64,000 nt of DNA from Edolisoma coerulescens (lineage: Eukaryota; Chordata; Aves; Passeriformes; Campephagidae). The stretch lies in the NCBI GenBank assembly GCA_013397115.1, contig VWZW01005522.1:2480001-2544000 (forward strand), given 5' to 3'. This document shows, piece after piece, positions 1-13,072 of this stretch. Below the pieces are notes generated by a model, which searched no databases, was not told the origin of the DNA, and saw only the letters and a program-made list of their open reading frames with translations. Numbering within the stretch: the first letter of the stretch is position 1; each line of letters begins with the position of its first letter. Made by a program: the position numbers and the translations under genes.

Positions 1-760
1 AGAGTTGAGTGTTTCAAAGGAAAACCAAGAAACATGGTACAGTTACTTGTGATACTTGTGGGTACATTTTGCCCTTCTTTCTTTCTCAAGGTTTGTGGAG
101 GACAAACTCTCCTCTTTCCAAGGGGGAAGGATGACTCGGAAGGGTGTTCGCTTAGGATCTGAAACATCTGGGTCATGTTCCTTACTCCGTCGCAGATTTA
201 TTGCAGGAGTCTACATACGGCATCCAGACCAAACTTGAAACTAGTTTCAAAATGCAACGGTGAGGCATCACTAACATTCATAAAGTCCTTGCAGAGTTTT
301 AAGCACTGGTGACTTTTGCCTGTGCATAGGTGATGTTCTCAAACAGTGATCGGCGTGTTGAAAGGATATGTTATTTACAGAAAGGAGGAGCTGCAGAACA
401 AAACTTTCTGGGATGGTTGTGTGGTTTTTTTTAATGTAATAAAACAACATTTACAGTATCATTCTGGGCTTAGATCATCACTGTGACTTATTAAAAGTAA
501 AGAAGTCAACCTATAGATACAGAGTTCTTGAGAGGCAAACACCAGGCTCTTCAATGTGTTGCAGTGTGTTGCTCGCAGTCCACTTTTGAAGCTGTTCTGT
601 TTGTTCATTTTTTTCCCTAAATAATTAAAACATTCATTATGTCTAAGAATGAAGAAAGAAATCAAGAAGCTGGCTCTCTAAGCCAATTGGCAGGCAAGAC
701 AATTGAAACAAAAGTCTCATTTTATAGCTTGTACTTTCCAGCTGGCTGCACTACCCACCT

Positions 761-812
761 TCACAGAATTGCAGGATTATTGAGGTTGGGAAGGACCTCT
801 GGAGACAATGAG
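761..812 (-). mobile_element. CR1 LINE 3'-end scrap
   Basis: About 50 bases match the tail of avian CR1 read on the opposite strand: a CACAGAAT-type tail, then the GTTGGGAAGGACCTCTGGAGA block that precedes it in most CR1 subfamilies. Both ends fade into unrelated AT-rich sequence. It is too short and diverged to assign a subfamily. Confidence 0.6.
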
Positions 813-2613
813 TAAGACAGAGGTTCTTTGAAGTTACAGATTTTACTCATAGGCTATATTGAAACTGCAGGAAATGCAAAGTCCTCCCAGCTCCCATACC
901 CTTTTGTCCAATCTACCTGCATCCTGATTCGATGTCAGGGTGAGATTTAGGTGTGTACTTTTTTCATCCTCACTTGCCGTGCCCTGCTGTCATTTACATA
1001 GGAAGAAACCCTCAGAATAACACAGGCTGACAGGACCCTGGGTCCTCATTTATGAAGTGAGGAAAGTGCAACATTACCAAACAGCAACACTTGATGTGTT
1101 TTCCAATGATTTAAGCCTTACGAAAGTGTCAGAGGAGCAATCATTTCTGCTCAATTCATTTCTTTCCCTTCATAGTAAGTAGCACTAAAATTTAATCTTT
1201 GAGCCTCCCACATTTCATAACATGGAGGTTTTCTGTAAGTCTGGCTCTTATGTGTTCTGTTTTCCATCTCATTTCCAAACTATGGTGCCACTGTACGTAC
1301 ATCCACCAGGAAATGAAGGAGAGCTGTAAGGGGGGCATTTGCCTTCATCCTGTTGTTGAGGAGGATGCCCTGTGAGTCTGCGATCTGCAGCACAGGCACA
1401 GCCCTTCCCAGAGCAATGAGAGTTGCCATGACCCTGCCTCTCCCAGCATCACTGGAACAGAAACAGGACCAAGCTTCCTTCTTCCAAAGACAACCTCTTT
1501 TCTTCCAAATACAGGCTGATGATAGCTTCATATATGATACATTGTAAATCTACGCATCACCGGCCAGAATGAAGTCCCAGAAGGGAATTAATTTTGTGGG
1601 AAAAGACTGAGAGAGCTGTGCTCTTTCTCAAGGGAGAGGAAAACATTTCATGCTGAGCTAAAGGCTTGCATTTGTTATTTTTAGCCAAACTAATAAATGT
1701 TTCGTGTTGGCAAAGATAAAAGCAAAGACATGAGAAAAGAAACAAAAAACCATGTCATGTTGAGGGGAACAAATAGGTAGAGCATAGAGAGGTTCTAGGG
1801 GAGTAAAAACACAAACACTTTCCTACATTTTATGGGAATGTTCTTTTTGTTGATTTTATTCCAGTACTGAGCAAAAATTAAAATAAGCCACTATTTGTTT
1901 ATGAGAGAGGGCTAGCATTTCTTCCAGTTCTACTAGACAGTACGTTTTCTGTCTGCAGCTACAAGATTCAGACCAGGTTTTCATTTAAAAAGGTAGCGAT
2001 GGGAGAAGGAAGAAGGATGGAATATGACCACCACTAATATTTGCTATAGTCCAGTCAAAGGGAGGTTGCCAAGAGATTTAGCAAACCTTTGTGTCCCAAG
2101 AAATCATAAGGAAGTGCTGCAGAGGAACAACCATCTGCTAGGAAGGCTGATGGGAAAACTCCTACCAAAGCATAATGTGGCTGGAGAAATAGTGTTTGCT
2201 TGCTGAATGAGGACAATGAAGACAAAAAAAAGAATATATGACTCTAGGAGAGAAAGGAGCTTTGCATTATAGTCACTGAGAAGAAAATGTTTTGTCAGGT
2301 ATGCATGCCAGAAACACCTGCAGGCTTGTCCAGTGAGGCGGCTCTAATGAGATCACCTGATGTATTTCACACCCAAGAAACATCTAAGTCTCTGAAAAAA
2401 AACATATAAATGATTGATTGAGTCTAAATTAATTCTTTAAAGTGGGCATCTATAGTGCATGAGGCCATTCCATGAACGGAGAGGGTCTTCACCAGAATAA
2501 ATAATTGCTCAAGTAAATTTCTGGTCTTCAGGGTTAAACACTTGGAAGGACACTTAAATCCTTTCTTTGATCAAAAAATTAATATCCGTAGTGAGTTATA
2601 AAAAGGAAGTATG

Positions 2614-2649
2614 ATATTATAATTTATAATTATAATTATAATTTATAAC
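2614..2649. repeat. AT-rich microsatellite (ATTATAATT type)
   Basis: Imperfect tandem run of ATTATAATT/TATAATTATA words, some of them locally self-complementary. Low complexity; no function inferred. Confidence 0.7.
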
Positions 2650-2814
2650 AATAACACAACTATGGATTATTAATGTTAGCGAGATTTTTTTGCTGTTTCA
2701 CAGAATAAAACATATGAAAATTGAAGGTTTGCAGGTCAGAAGAATATTAAATTGTTTGAAAAAAAGGCATTAAATACCCAAAGACCAAAAATCATGTATC
2801 AGGCAATTCCTTAA

Positions 2815-2985
2815 ATGCCATTCTAGGTCCAGAACTATTCAGAGTTTTCCATATTACAATCCACATTGACCTCAGGGGATAATTGTGAGGAGACTTTCCA
2901 AAGTTGAAACGATTACTAATGCTTGGAAAGATAGAAATAAATCAAATAATTAGGATAATATTCAACAAAAATAAACATTAGTTCT
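2815..2985 (+). mobile_element. Possible ancient CR1/L3-like LINE trace
   Basis: The stretch begins GGTCCAGAACTATTCAGAG, which is close to the LINE sequence encoding the GPVLFN block just upstream of the RT active site. Further on come words similar to the LINE segment after the active site (a GGAAAGATAG then ATTCAACAAAA spacing). The similarity is patchy and no frame survives. It could be coincidence in AT-rich DNA. Confidence 0.25.
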
Positions 2986-4614
2986 CCAAACATGATATAT
3001 GGCAATTAAAAATGAAATTATTTAATCAATCAGATACTTCCTGTTGCACCATTGGCTAGAATTGCTTACATACATGAGAATTTCTTTGAGTAAGAAGTTG
3101 TGATTCCAAATGTATAACATGTGATGACCTAGTACTTGTAAGCTTATTCCAGGCAAAATTCACATACTAATTTAATCATGCAAATTAGGTTTGTGAATGA
3201 ACTGACTCTGCAGTCCAGATTATGAATGTTCTTTTTATTACCAGGTGATAAAAAAGGAGTTAAATTATAACAGGGAGGAAACCTTCTTGTGAAGTCCAAC
3301 ACACATGCACTCTAGTGAATGGTATGTGGCAGGCCAAGGAAACCTGTATGATGGGAAGAGTAGGGATTTCTTCATGGCTTTTCATGAGGTGCACCATTTT
3401 ATTTGGGTGGTTTGCAGAGGGCAGAACAGAACCATGCAAACTTGAGAGAACTGCTTATGAGTTTAATTTGATAGGTAAAATATTGTAATTCGTAATCACT
3501 TCTTGCATCCCACCTGCCCCAAGCATTCCTTTAATTTAATCTTGTTGAAAGTTGAGTGGAATTTCACCCTACTTCACTTTAAAAAAAAGATCTGACCTCA
3601 GGTTGGAGATACCATAAACTAGAGAGCGAACTGTTGTATAGGTAATTAATATCTGTCAAAGGCAAAGACTATAAAATATTTATTACTTGGATGTCACTTG
3701 TTTTCTTCCTCCAGCAGCTCAGAGCCCATGCAGTTAAGCACCAGCTGAATGATGGATACACGTGCCACTCTCAGCATTTACACCCAGGCAGTGATTGATT
3801 AGGCATGAGAAAGGAAAGGATCAGATAAGTCTCACACCCAGAAAAAGCCATTCAATTTAGTAAGGAAGCAACGAGAGCCAGAAGAAATTCAGTGGATCTT
3901 TGATTAAATTTGCAAAACCAAAAGGTTGTCAGTCCACGTTTGAGATAAAGGGAAAAGTCCATACTTTTTCTAAAAAGTTCAGAATTAGAGGAAAGGCATC
4001 TTTATGCTGAGGTTGAAGAGGAGAATTGGTAAATGAATTGCTTCTTGAAGACAATCAGATGTTAAAAAGGAGAAAAAAGGGAAAGTTAATGTACCTTTTT
4101 ATTTTATATGATGACATTATAAGAATTATTTGATACATGCTATAAAGATATTCTTCAGAATGTTCTTATTTTTTTCCCTTCCTATTCCCTCTGAATTCAT
4201 CATCAGCAACTGGAAAACTAGTAAATTTGTGACATCAGCTGAAATGCAGATGTTTCCCTGAGGGAGAAACAATTATTAAACTAGCACCTAGTTTTTAATA
4301 TACTAGGGACTAGCAAAAATAGCCCTATTTAAAACTTTTTTCAATTTTTTGACTCTGTTATGAATTACAATTAATTGCAATACCTGGAATAGCAGCTGTG
4401 AGGAAAAAATGTAGTCTGTGTTAGAGGCTCAAGCTGTCTGCTCTGTTTAGGAAAAGCCTGAGATAACTCCCCAGCCAGTTCTTAGTTAACCACAGAAACT
4501 TTTCTAACTGAGCCAGGAATTACTAAACTTGACACTAAAGATATATAAAGTGTATAGTAAAATAATATAATCCTTTTACCACCCAGAAATTGCATTTAAA
4601 ATAATTAATAGTTT

Positions 4615-4735
4615 ACTTTGGAAGGGTCCTCTAGAGGCCATCTGATCCAAACTATATTCAAAGCAGGAGCAGCTTTGAAGGTTAGTCCACATTTAAATTC
4701 AGATTAGGTTGCTTGGAACCTTGGCTGTAAAAATG
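4615..4735 (-). mobile_element. Diverged CR1 LINE 3' fragment
   Basis: The block TTGGAAGGGTCCTCTAGAGG is followed by CATCTGATCCAA, CAAAGCAGGAGCA and CAGATTAGGTTGCTTGG in the order found in the avian CR1 3' end read on the complement. The usual octamer tail next to it is not recognisable, and the match dissolves after about 4735. Heavy divergence suggests an old insertion. Confidence 0.65.
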
Positions 4736-7700
4736 TTGATTCCAATTCATTCCAAAAAGAACAACATCCATCATTAATGCCCTGAGGAAATGTTAATACA
4801 GATTTAAAGTCTCTTAAGTGTTACTTCAGAAACAACGAAATTATGGAAGACCAAAAGGGCACAAATCTGTTGCTGAAATAACCACCAAAAGTCTGCTTGG
4901 GGTAATTCACAATCGTGCAGGATTTAAGTGGAAATTGTGTCCATCCGGGTGGAAGACACATCAGAGCAATACCATGTAGCCTAGCTGCTCTAAGGGGACT
5001 GTGATCTGTGACATGCTCTCCTCTGAATTCTGTGTATTAGTGACAAACTTAATCTAGCTGAACCCCTTGTCACCTCCTGCAGCCCAGTTGCAGTCATCTT
5101 TCAGCATGCTCCAGACTGTGCAGGGAGAGGCGACTGCCGTGCTCATAGCACTCCTTGTGTTGTCCTCCAGAGATGCTGACATGCCTTTCTGGAGTGGGAT
5201 GGCCAGTCTTTAGTCTAGAAGTAGCTTCTTTTATAGGATTTTTCAGAGATTTAATTTAGGCAAAGAGCATTGACTACCTCCTTGATCTTCTGTGCCTATC
5301 CATGGAGTAGATTTTGTCTCTCAGCCATATTACCAATGGTTAACTCTCTTTAGATATATCTAATTGCATTGCTCTAAAATCCCTCTGTAATATTTTTTCC
5401 TGTGTTGTTTGAATGGCGTCTACCTCCTTATTATTTGAAATTACTCCTCTTACTTGAAATTAATGGGCCAGTATTTAGCTTCCTTTAAAATTTTCAAGCA
5501 ACAGTACAAGAAAGTTGTTATCTTTAAAAGGGTCCAAAAACCTTTGTGCATATGTATGTCCATAAGGTGCAATCCAAACAAGTTTTCTGCTGTCACCTGG
5601 TATTCATAAAAACGAAGCTTAGCAGCAGTGTTGTCTCAGCTAATCTAAGGCGATCCTGCAAACCCTTCCTGTAGCTGTAAGACAGCCCCCTGGTTTGTTC
5701 TTTACTTACTGTCTTTTTCTAAGTACTGCTTGTGTTTGTAATTCAAAACGCTATTGATTTTTATCTGATATCTACAGAGGGTACAAAGCCCAGCACCTCT
5801 TAGATTGTATCTTCATCTCTTAGCTGGTTATATTGTATGAGTCATATTGATTTGAAGGAAAAGAAGCTAACAGCAGCACTTGTTTTTAGATCAAGAGTAG
5901 TATGTATCTTGAAATTCTACTCCCTCTCATGGAAAGAAGATCTGTGATCTGAAAAACTATTTATTTATTTATTTTCCACAGCAGTCTTGGAGAAAACAGA
6001 GTCAAGCTGTGTTCTGTGAGATGAAGAGCAACAATAGCTCATGCTCCAATCACCTTCAATAATTTATACTTATAGAACAGGACAAGGGCTGACAGTTACA
6101 CAGAGAGAGTACACTCTTAATGGGAAAAACCTGCTATATTCTTAATGAATACAGTATTTTTTTTCATGCAATCTTCCATGCTACTTCAGAGAATTAGTAG
6201 TGTACTGAAAATGGATAAAATAATAAATAGAGAGAAATAAATGATGCTAAGACTTTTGTTAAAGTGGAATAACCATTTATGTATTTTGCTCAAGCCTTAT
6301 CACACCATAGCGCTACTGAACAATGATATATAAGCTGCTGATCTCAGATGATGCAAAGTACTTCATAGTGGAAGCGCTACCTTCTTGTAAGGAATTCTGG
6401 AGGAAAAGTGTGAATGAGTGACTCAGCTGTAGTTTGCATTGATGGCCAAAGCAGAGTGGTACAAAACTACCAGAAAGTACAGAAAAGTAATTTACAACCT
6501 CTGACTTCTGATGTATTATGTAGAAATGAAAAAGCCTTTAACAGAGAACAGTTTCAAAGTGCTGATGTAAATGAGTTAAAAGTTCAAAGAAACAGTACAT
6601 TACTGGTGCCTGTTTTGCAAGAAATATCCTGCCTCACGTTGTAAACAAGGCTGTTTACTGCCACTGTATTTAATGGGAACCATCTTATAGGCATCATCGA
6701 CTTCTGAGCTGGAAGTTCAACCTACTACTGGAATATGACCTCAGCCAGTGCTTGTACAACAGACCACTTACAGCTCTGGACTCCTGACACAAAATGTTGG
6801 GTGCTTCCAACCTACTGGCACCTCCTACCTGAGCCTAGCTGTCCTTTTTGCCCAGGCTGGAGTCAAGGCTGGGTGGCCCAAGCAGCCTGGGAAGGACCCC
6901 CCTGAGGATGGAGCAGAGGAGCAATGCCATGCAAGCCCCAGCTCTCTGCACAACAATCACAAAATTTGTTAGAAGAAGAGAAGCATTGTACTATTTCTGA
7001 TGATTTTTATGTTCTCTATAGGATGAAATGTTCATGAAAAGAGAGGACATAAGTCTTCATGCAGCTCTGGAGGAGCTGAGAATATTCCAGCTGTTTGGGC
7101 AGAGTCTCTAAACACATTTGGTTTTGAATATTCAAATTTATTCAACAGTGCTTGTGAATGTATTAATTAATTCTCACATAAGTACTTATAAAAGAATAAA
7201 TGAAATTATTTGTAAATATCTTTTCCATAGTTTCCTTGGCTATATCATAGCCATATTAATGTCTGTAATTTTCATCTGCAATGTTGGTTGCTTTGGCTGT
7301 TTCTGAGTCAAATAATTTGTCTTTCTCTTTCTATCACATAAACTACATGAGCATTTTTGAAATTGCTGTCCCATTTATTCCTTGATGGGCTATAATAGTC
7401 CTAATCAATATTGTGTTGGAGTCCATTTGGCCCACAGTGCTGTCATTTTTGCAGCAAATGGGCGTCATTTGCTGTCTTGCTGTCTCATACAAAAATAAAA
7501 AAGAGATTTATACTTTTTTATTCTTGCAGTTAACTCTGCTTGTTCTTTGTGCAGAAAGAAAATAAGAAAAAGCAGGGTTTGTTTTTTTCTTTTTTTTTCT
7601 TCCTACTAGAAGTCAACAAAATATTTTCTGTATGTTTTCTGTAAAAATGTTGGATGGGAAGGGAAAAGCTGAAGAACCTCCTACCTGCTGGGCACCTTCA

Positions 7701-10700
7701 AAAAATTTGTCATTGACCATCTTCCATAAGGGTTAGTGCTCATAGCTGTGCGAGAGTCTTTTCTGCAGTTTTCATTTTACACCCTTGGAATATCATGCTG
7801 GGCTTGACATAAATTTGCCTGGATCTCAGCTTTAATATCAATTGATTTGTTATAGACACACCAAATGGAAGGCAGAAAAGCATTTCCTATACTTTTTTTA
7901 CAGTGTTCCCATTTCCTATCTTGTCTTATACCAAATGCAATCAACAAAACATTTTGCTTTTTAGAAATAAAAAACTATAAATGCCAAAATATACTTGTTT
8001 CCCAGGACCTTCCCATCTTCTCCTGAACATTCATGGCATACTTCTAGATTGAATGTCAGATGGAGAACAGGGCATTTAGAAAGCTAGGTTTTGCAGAATT
8101 TTTCTGAACACCTTCTTTATTTAAAGATAAAACCAGAAGGGAGGACATCTTAATCTAGAGCCTCCAGCTCTAGCTTCTTTCCCCTGTTTCTCTTTCTGCA
8201 CCACTCTGAAATATTCCGTCAGGTTGGGCATTCTGCAAGGGTGTAGAGTCCCAGCTTGTGCAGAATCACAGAGACTTGTCCATTTTGAGCTTGTTAATTT
8301 TGCAATTACAATGAACACTGTCTGGTAAAAAGCATGTCTGTCTTTTCCTCTCTTCTATCAAAATTTTCTGTGTGGATCTATGGTGCCTGTGAATCTTTTC
8401 AAGGCTTTTTCTACAGTTTGTATGACTTAGGGACTCTTCCACTACCTGCACTCTTGTCCCTCTGCAGAAAGCCTTTATTAATGTCTCCCAGCTCATTTTG
8501 TCACCTTTACAAATTTGTGTGTACACAGCAGATCAACTATGGCCCATTTTCCCCAGTGCACCGGAAGCATAAAAGGTTTCTTCGCCACAACCCTATATTC
8601 TGGCTCTTTACAGAGGCAAACAATATCATACTATTAACTTTCTAACATCAACTAGCTGTTCTCAGAGTTCTCAGTCATTACAATGCCCTCAGTATTTCAT
8701 TATCTCTGCTTTTCATTAAGTTCTTCTGGTTTGGACAGATCTGTATTCCATCTCAAAAATTATTTCCTTTCCTCCTTTCCTTTCTCAGCCTTTCCCCACT
8801 TCAGTATGTCATATAATCTTTATCAAAATTAACCTCCACAGAAAACAAAGACAATTTTAAATGTTGTAAAATCTGTAGCCAAACCACATGATAAACCAAG
8901 TCTTTATGGAGTTGAATACCAAAAATTAGTTGTTAATTTTCTGCCTCTCCCTCCTTCCTTAGTTTTCAGAGAGATTTTTAGTGATCACATAACAGTGTCT
9001 CAAAAGACACATTCCACATTCTTTGTAACTTGTCTTTTAACCTCATACACCTATTAGATTTTTCTCATCTCCCCTCTGCAAAACAAATTCTGTTAAAAGC
9101 AAAGCTTTGTTTCTGCCTGTGATTTACAAATTTCTGGTGACTTCAGAATGCAGGACTGCAGTTGTTCTCTCACTTAATTTGTTTTCATTGATTGTTTTGA
9201 AGCTTTTGCTTACCAGTAGGAATGCAGTACTTCAATGAATAGTCATCCAAAGGAAGGCAAAAGGACTCTTCATGTCCATAGGAAGGACTCTTCCATCAGC
9301 TGATATGGATGATCTTTTGGCTAAAGTTGTTAGTGAAATCTGCTCATATTAGAATTTGGGACTGCTTTTGCTTTTTTTTTCTTTTTTTCTAGCAATAATA
9401 TTGTGCCCCATTAAGAAGGTACAAACTGTTGTCAGCCTCTCTGGAACAAAGATGAAATTGTTAGGGGAAAATTCTTGGAGAAGGAAACCTACAGAGGGAG
9501 GCAGTAGAATCACAGCACAACATGGGTGTTTGCAGTTCATACCAAGAGAGAACATATTAAAAGCAACAGGGAGCTTGCATATGCTTCTTCCTCAGTAGTA
9601 TTTTTTTTGAACTTTAATACCACATTTTGAGAAATGGATTTGATTCTACAGTTGGTCTTTCTCTTTACCCTCAAACCCACATTTCAGTGTGTCTGTGCTT
9701 TGCAACCTAGTAAGCAGGTAGAACATCCTACAAATGATGTTTCTTCATTTATAAAGAAGCTTCTGTTTGCCTTAAGGCAACCATATGCTACACTTTCATG
9801 AGCTGCATAAACACATATTCTGATCTGGAAATCTTCACTACCAGCAGAAAATTGCCTTAAAAATACTTCACTTGGACAGAAACTGGTGACCCTTGGGGAC
9901 ATATAAGATCTAATTCTGTGGACAATGTCCTTTTGATCATAGGAATTTTGGCCCAAAAGCATTCAAGCATCTTGAAATTCTTGTGTATGTTATGATATCT
10001 GCATCTTTCATCTGTTTTATATTTTCAAAGGTTCCTGCTTCACATTGGCAAAAAGGAGCCATTTTCACAAACCTTTTGAAACCAGACTTGGCATGAAAGT
10101 CAAGGAGAACCAGGTAAGACAGGTCTTGGCACGTTTTTAATAGTTTTATGATCAGAAGGAGCTTGGCCTTTACAAATCTCATTTCAGAAGGGTTCATTTT
10201 TGTTCTTCTTGCTTCTGCAAATAGCTAATGTCAATCAGTCAAATGCATACCTAAATGTGCAGCTAAGCCATGGAAAATTTATCTGTCAAAAGAGAGACTA
10301 TTATGATTCTGCTATTTGTCTTTGAATACTAGTGTTGATGCAGCAGTCTTTTTTCCAAATATTATCTGAAATGAAGCGTTTATCTTTTCTTGTCTTTTTG
10401 GAGAGGCAATGGTATTTTTTCAATTGAGCAGAAACAGGATAAACCAAGACTATACTAAAAGTTCCTAAGAGCTGGGTGTCTGTTGTTTGAAAGAATTCTT
10501 GGGAGTATATTCAGGTTTTTTGAGGGGCATTTCATGGGCCATAAAGGTTATCGTTTCTGACTAAAAGAAGAAAAGGGATGTTTAGTAAAGGAAAGAATGG
10601 GAAAAGGTACATATTAAGACCATTAGAGTAGAAGTCATAGCAATGTCAAGTAAGGGAGTTGGTAATTTTCAGAGACATTTTGAGAGAGATTCCAAGAAGA

Positions 10701-12793
10701 GCTTCAACTAATTTATTTTGGGAGGAACCCATAGCAAAATCCCTAGATACTTTTTTCCCAGTCATTTCCTGAAAGAAAGATTTTTGTACTACAGATTTTC
10801 AAGAAAGGTTTTCAATCATTTACCCTCAACTGTTATACTTCCAGGCTTTGTGCTCAAACGTTGTCTGTACAATCTTTAGATGAACAAGAAGACACCATTC
10901 AGAGACAAATCACAGACAATTGTTTTTCCATTAACTGATAATGTTGAACTGACAATTTTGATGGCTAAGGGATAAAACTAGGAATGAAAACAAGTGCTTC
11001 ATGCTATAGCAAAGAGCAAGTGGAGAGAAAGTGCCACTCTTCATTTGTTGAAAATCACCCATTTCTAACCAGACTGGATTTGCAAACACCAAGGATGTCA
11101 GTAGCCAAAGATTGAACACTTCTCTGCTTAATCATCAGGCCATTTTTTTATTGATGAAGTCAGATAAGAGAGAAAGAATGACGGCAAGGACTAATAAAAG
11201 ATAAAAAACCTTTTTGAAACTGTTCAGAGATTTTAAGTCTTCAAAATAATCCTGCTAGAAGTGAGTTAGTGTGCAGAAAGCTGGCCAACAGTTAGACTCA
11301 TTCTAAAATTCTGCCAGTGTGCAACACAGAAAGCATGTGACTTTGTTATAGCTTCCCATAACACCTAAGATTATCTGCCCCTTTCTAGGTCAGAGAGCCT
11401 CTTCATTATTTAAAATACTATCAACATTTTAACTTTTGGTGATAAAATATCCCTCATTCAGTGCCTGGCATTATTTTTTCTAAGTTTGAGTGAAAATATG
11501 ACAGTTGTATTAAATGAGTAATGGCATAATATTTTGTCATTACCATACATCACAAAATTTTATTTTGTGGCATTGTATTTCATCAATTAAAGAAAGCGTT
11601 TGAAATTAATCACAGGCAGGGACTAAAGTTCGCATATTTGTACCCAACCGGAGGCAAATCAATTTCAAATATTAAGAGTGTGAAGAAACATTGATATGCT
11701 TTCATGATTTAATTTTGTCATATATTTCGGTGTTGTTTCGGAGCACACTGTGTGCAAGCAAAAACAATGAGCAGAAAACCACTGTATGAATGTTACAGTT
11801 ATACGTTAATACAAAGAAAAATCATTGTTTCCTTCACTTTAAATTACAGTTCTCTGACAATTAGTAATTCTGTCTTGTTTTGTCAGATTTTGCTAATAGT
11901 ACCTCTCTTGGTTACTGTCTTAACAAAATCTTTTGACTTAGGTTTCCTCCCAGTAATAGGTAACTACTGACAAAGCTCAATCAGAAAGTGTCAAACATAA
12001 TGCAGCATTATTACCTATGAAAGAATTGACTATCGCCACTTTCTGTAAGACTCTTCTTTGGAGTTTATCAAGACTATTGTCCATCAGACGTAGGAAAAAA
12101 TGTTCCTGGTCTCATTTATATTCTATATGCACTGTGGAGTTTGTCATCAAAAAGGAAAACTTCTGAAAGCATATTTAAATCAAAGCTAGCTTTCTAACCC
12201 AACCATTGTTGTAGTTAAATTCCACTCATCCCTCCTTTTGTCTTGACAGCCTAGGAATGCTGAGAAATTATATTACTTTCCTTCAAACTATTAAAATGCA
12301 ATTTGCCAGGTATCACATTTTATAATACCCAATGCAATCTGTATTATATCATTGTCAGGAAAGAAGGCATTTAAAGCATAGACTTTCAAGCAACCAAGTT
12401 CAATGGGCCAAAGGGGAAAGAGAATTAAGTAGAAAGGGAACATAATTTGATATCCGAAATACTGACTGTGCATAAAAAGGTGGATAACTCTTGTCACATT
12501 CACTGTGTTCCACTTGACTTCCAGCTGCCTGAATTTTATGCTATTACAAAAAAAAAAAAGGAGAAAACCAATATTTTCAGATGATGAATATTTCTGAAGT
12601 ATTTCAAATGAGTCAGACGAAAATGAAACATAAGGTGAAACATAAGGTGAAAAAGATACCAGAAATGAGATGTGATTACAGAGCATTATTTTTCATGGGG
12701 AAGAATGATAAGCTTTAGGGAAGCTTTTTTTTCAAGTTTGCGTATGAAAGTCCTGGTTTTGAGTGGGTTTACAGGATTAATTAATATCTGCTG
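4736..12793. other. Gene-free AT-rich sequence
   Basis: About 8 kb with no recognisable gene or clear mobile element. The longest open frames are short (103 codons plus at 8334-8645; 92 codons minus at 9684-9962) and their translations lack domain-like features. A GC-richer patch at about 6740-6970 has a 74-codon plus-strand frame; it may be an eroded repeat or old exon, but I do not recognise it. Near 12625-12650 a 12-base word is tandemly doubled. Confidence 0.55.
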
Positions 12794-13072
12794 ATCACAT
12801 AATCACAAAAGCATTGATGTTGGAAGGGACGTCTGGAGGTCAGATGGTCCAACCCCCTATTCCAGCAGGACTACCCTGAGCTGGTTGCCCAAGACCATGT
12901 TGAGCCAGATGGCTTTTGAGTACCTCCAAAGAGGGAGGTATTATGTTCTCCTTTTCCTCTGGTCCTGTCACTGGGCACCACTGAAAAGAACCTTTCTTCT
13001 TCTCATCAACCTTCTTTCATGTATTATATGTTCTTATATACATTTATAAGAACCCACTTCGATGTCAGATAA
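12794..13072 (-). mobile_element. CR1 LINE 3' fragment with internal deletion
   Basis: On the complement this is a CR1 3' region. A degenerate ATCACATAATCACAAAAG tail leads into TTGGAAGGGACGTCTGGAGG, the GGTCCAACCCCC segment and GAGCTGGTTGCCC. After about 12945 the sequence jumps to CCTGTCACTGGGCACCACTG and then to the ATTTATAAGAACCC block, so a piece of the usual CR1 3' region is missing. The fragment contains no intact coding frame and is 5' truncated, as CR1 copies usually are. Confidence 0.85.

Larger units (their letters stand above)
1..4614. other. Gene-free AT-rich sequence
   Basis: No frame here looks like a conserved protein, and no splice-bounded exon could be supported. The only visible structure is a CR1 scrap near 761, a possible old LINE trace near 2815 and an AT microsatellite near 2614. 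The patch at about 1285-1530 is richer in GC than its surroundings and is open on both strands (83 codons minus, 64 codons plus). I do not recognise either peptide, so the patch stays unassigned. Confidence 0.6.

Noticed and set aside
8334..8645. 103-codon plus frame starting with a hydrophobic segment
   Set aside because: It overlaps an 86-codon minus frame, has no recognisable family and no exon signals around it.
12291..12686. 131-codon minus frame
   Set aside because: Composition is dominated by F, S and I from AT-rich DNA, with a poly-A tract inside. No family resemblance.
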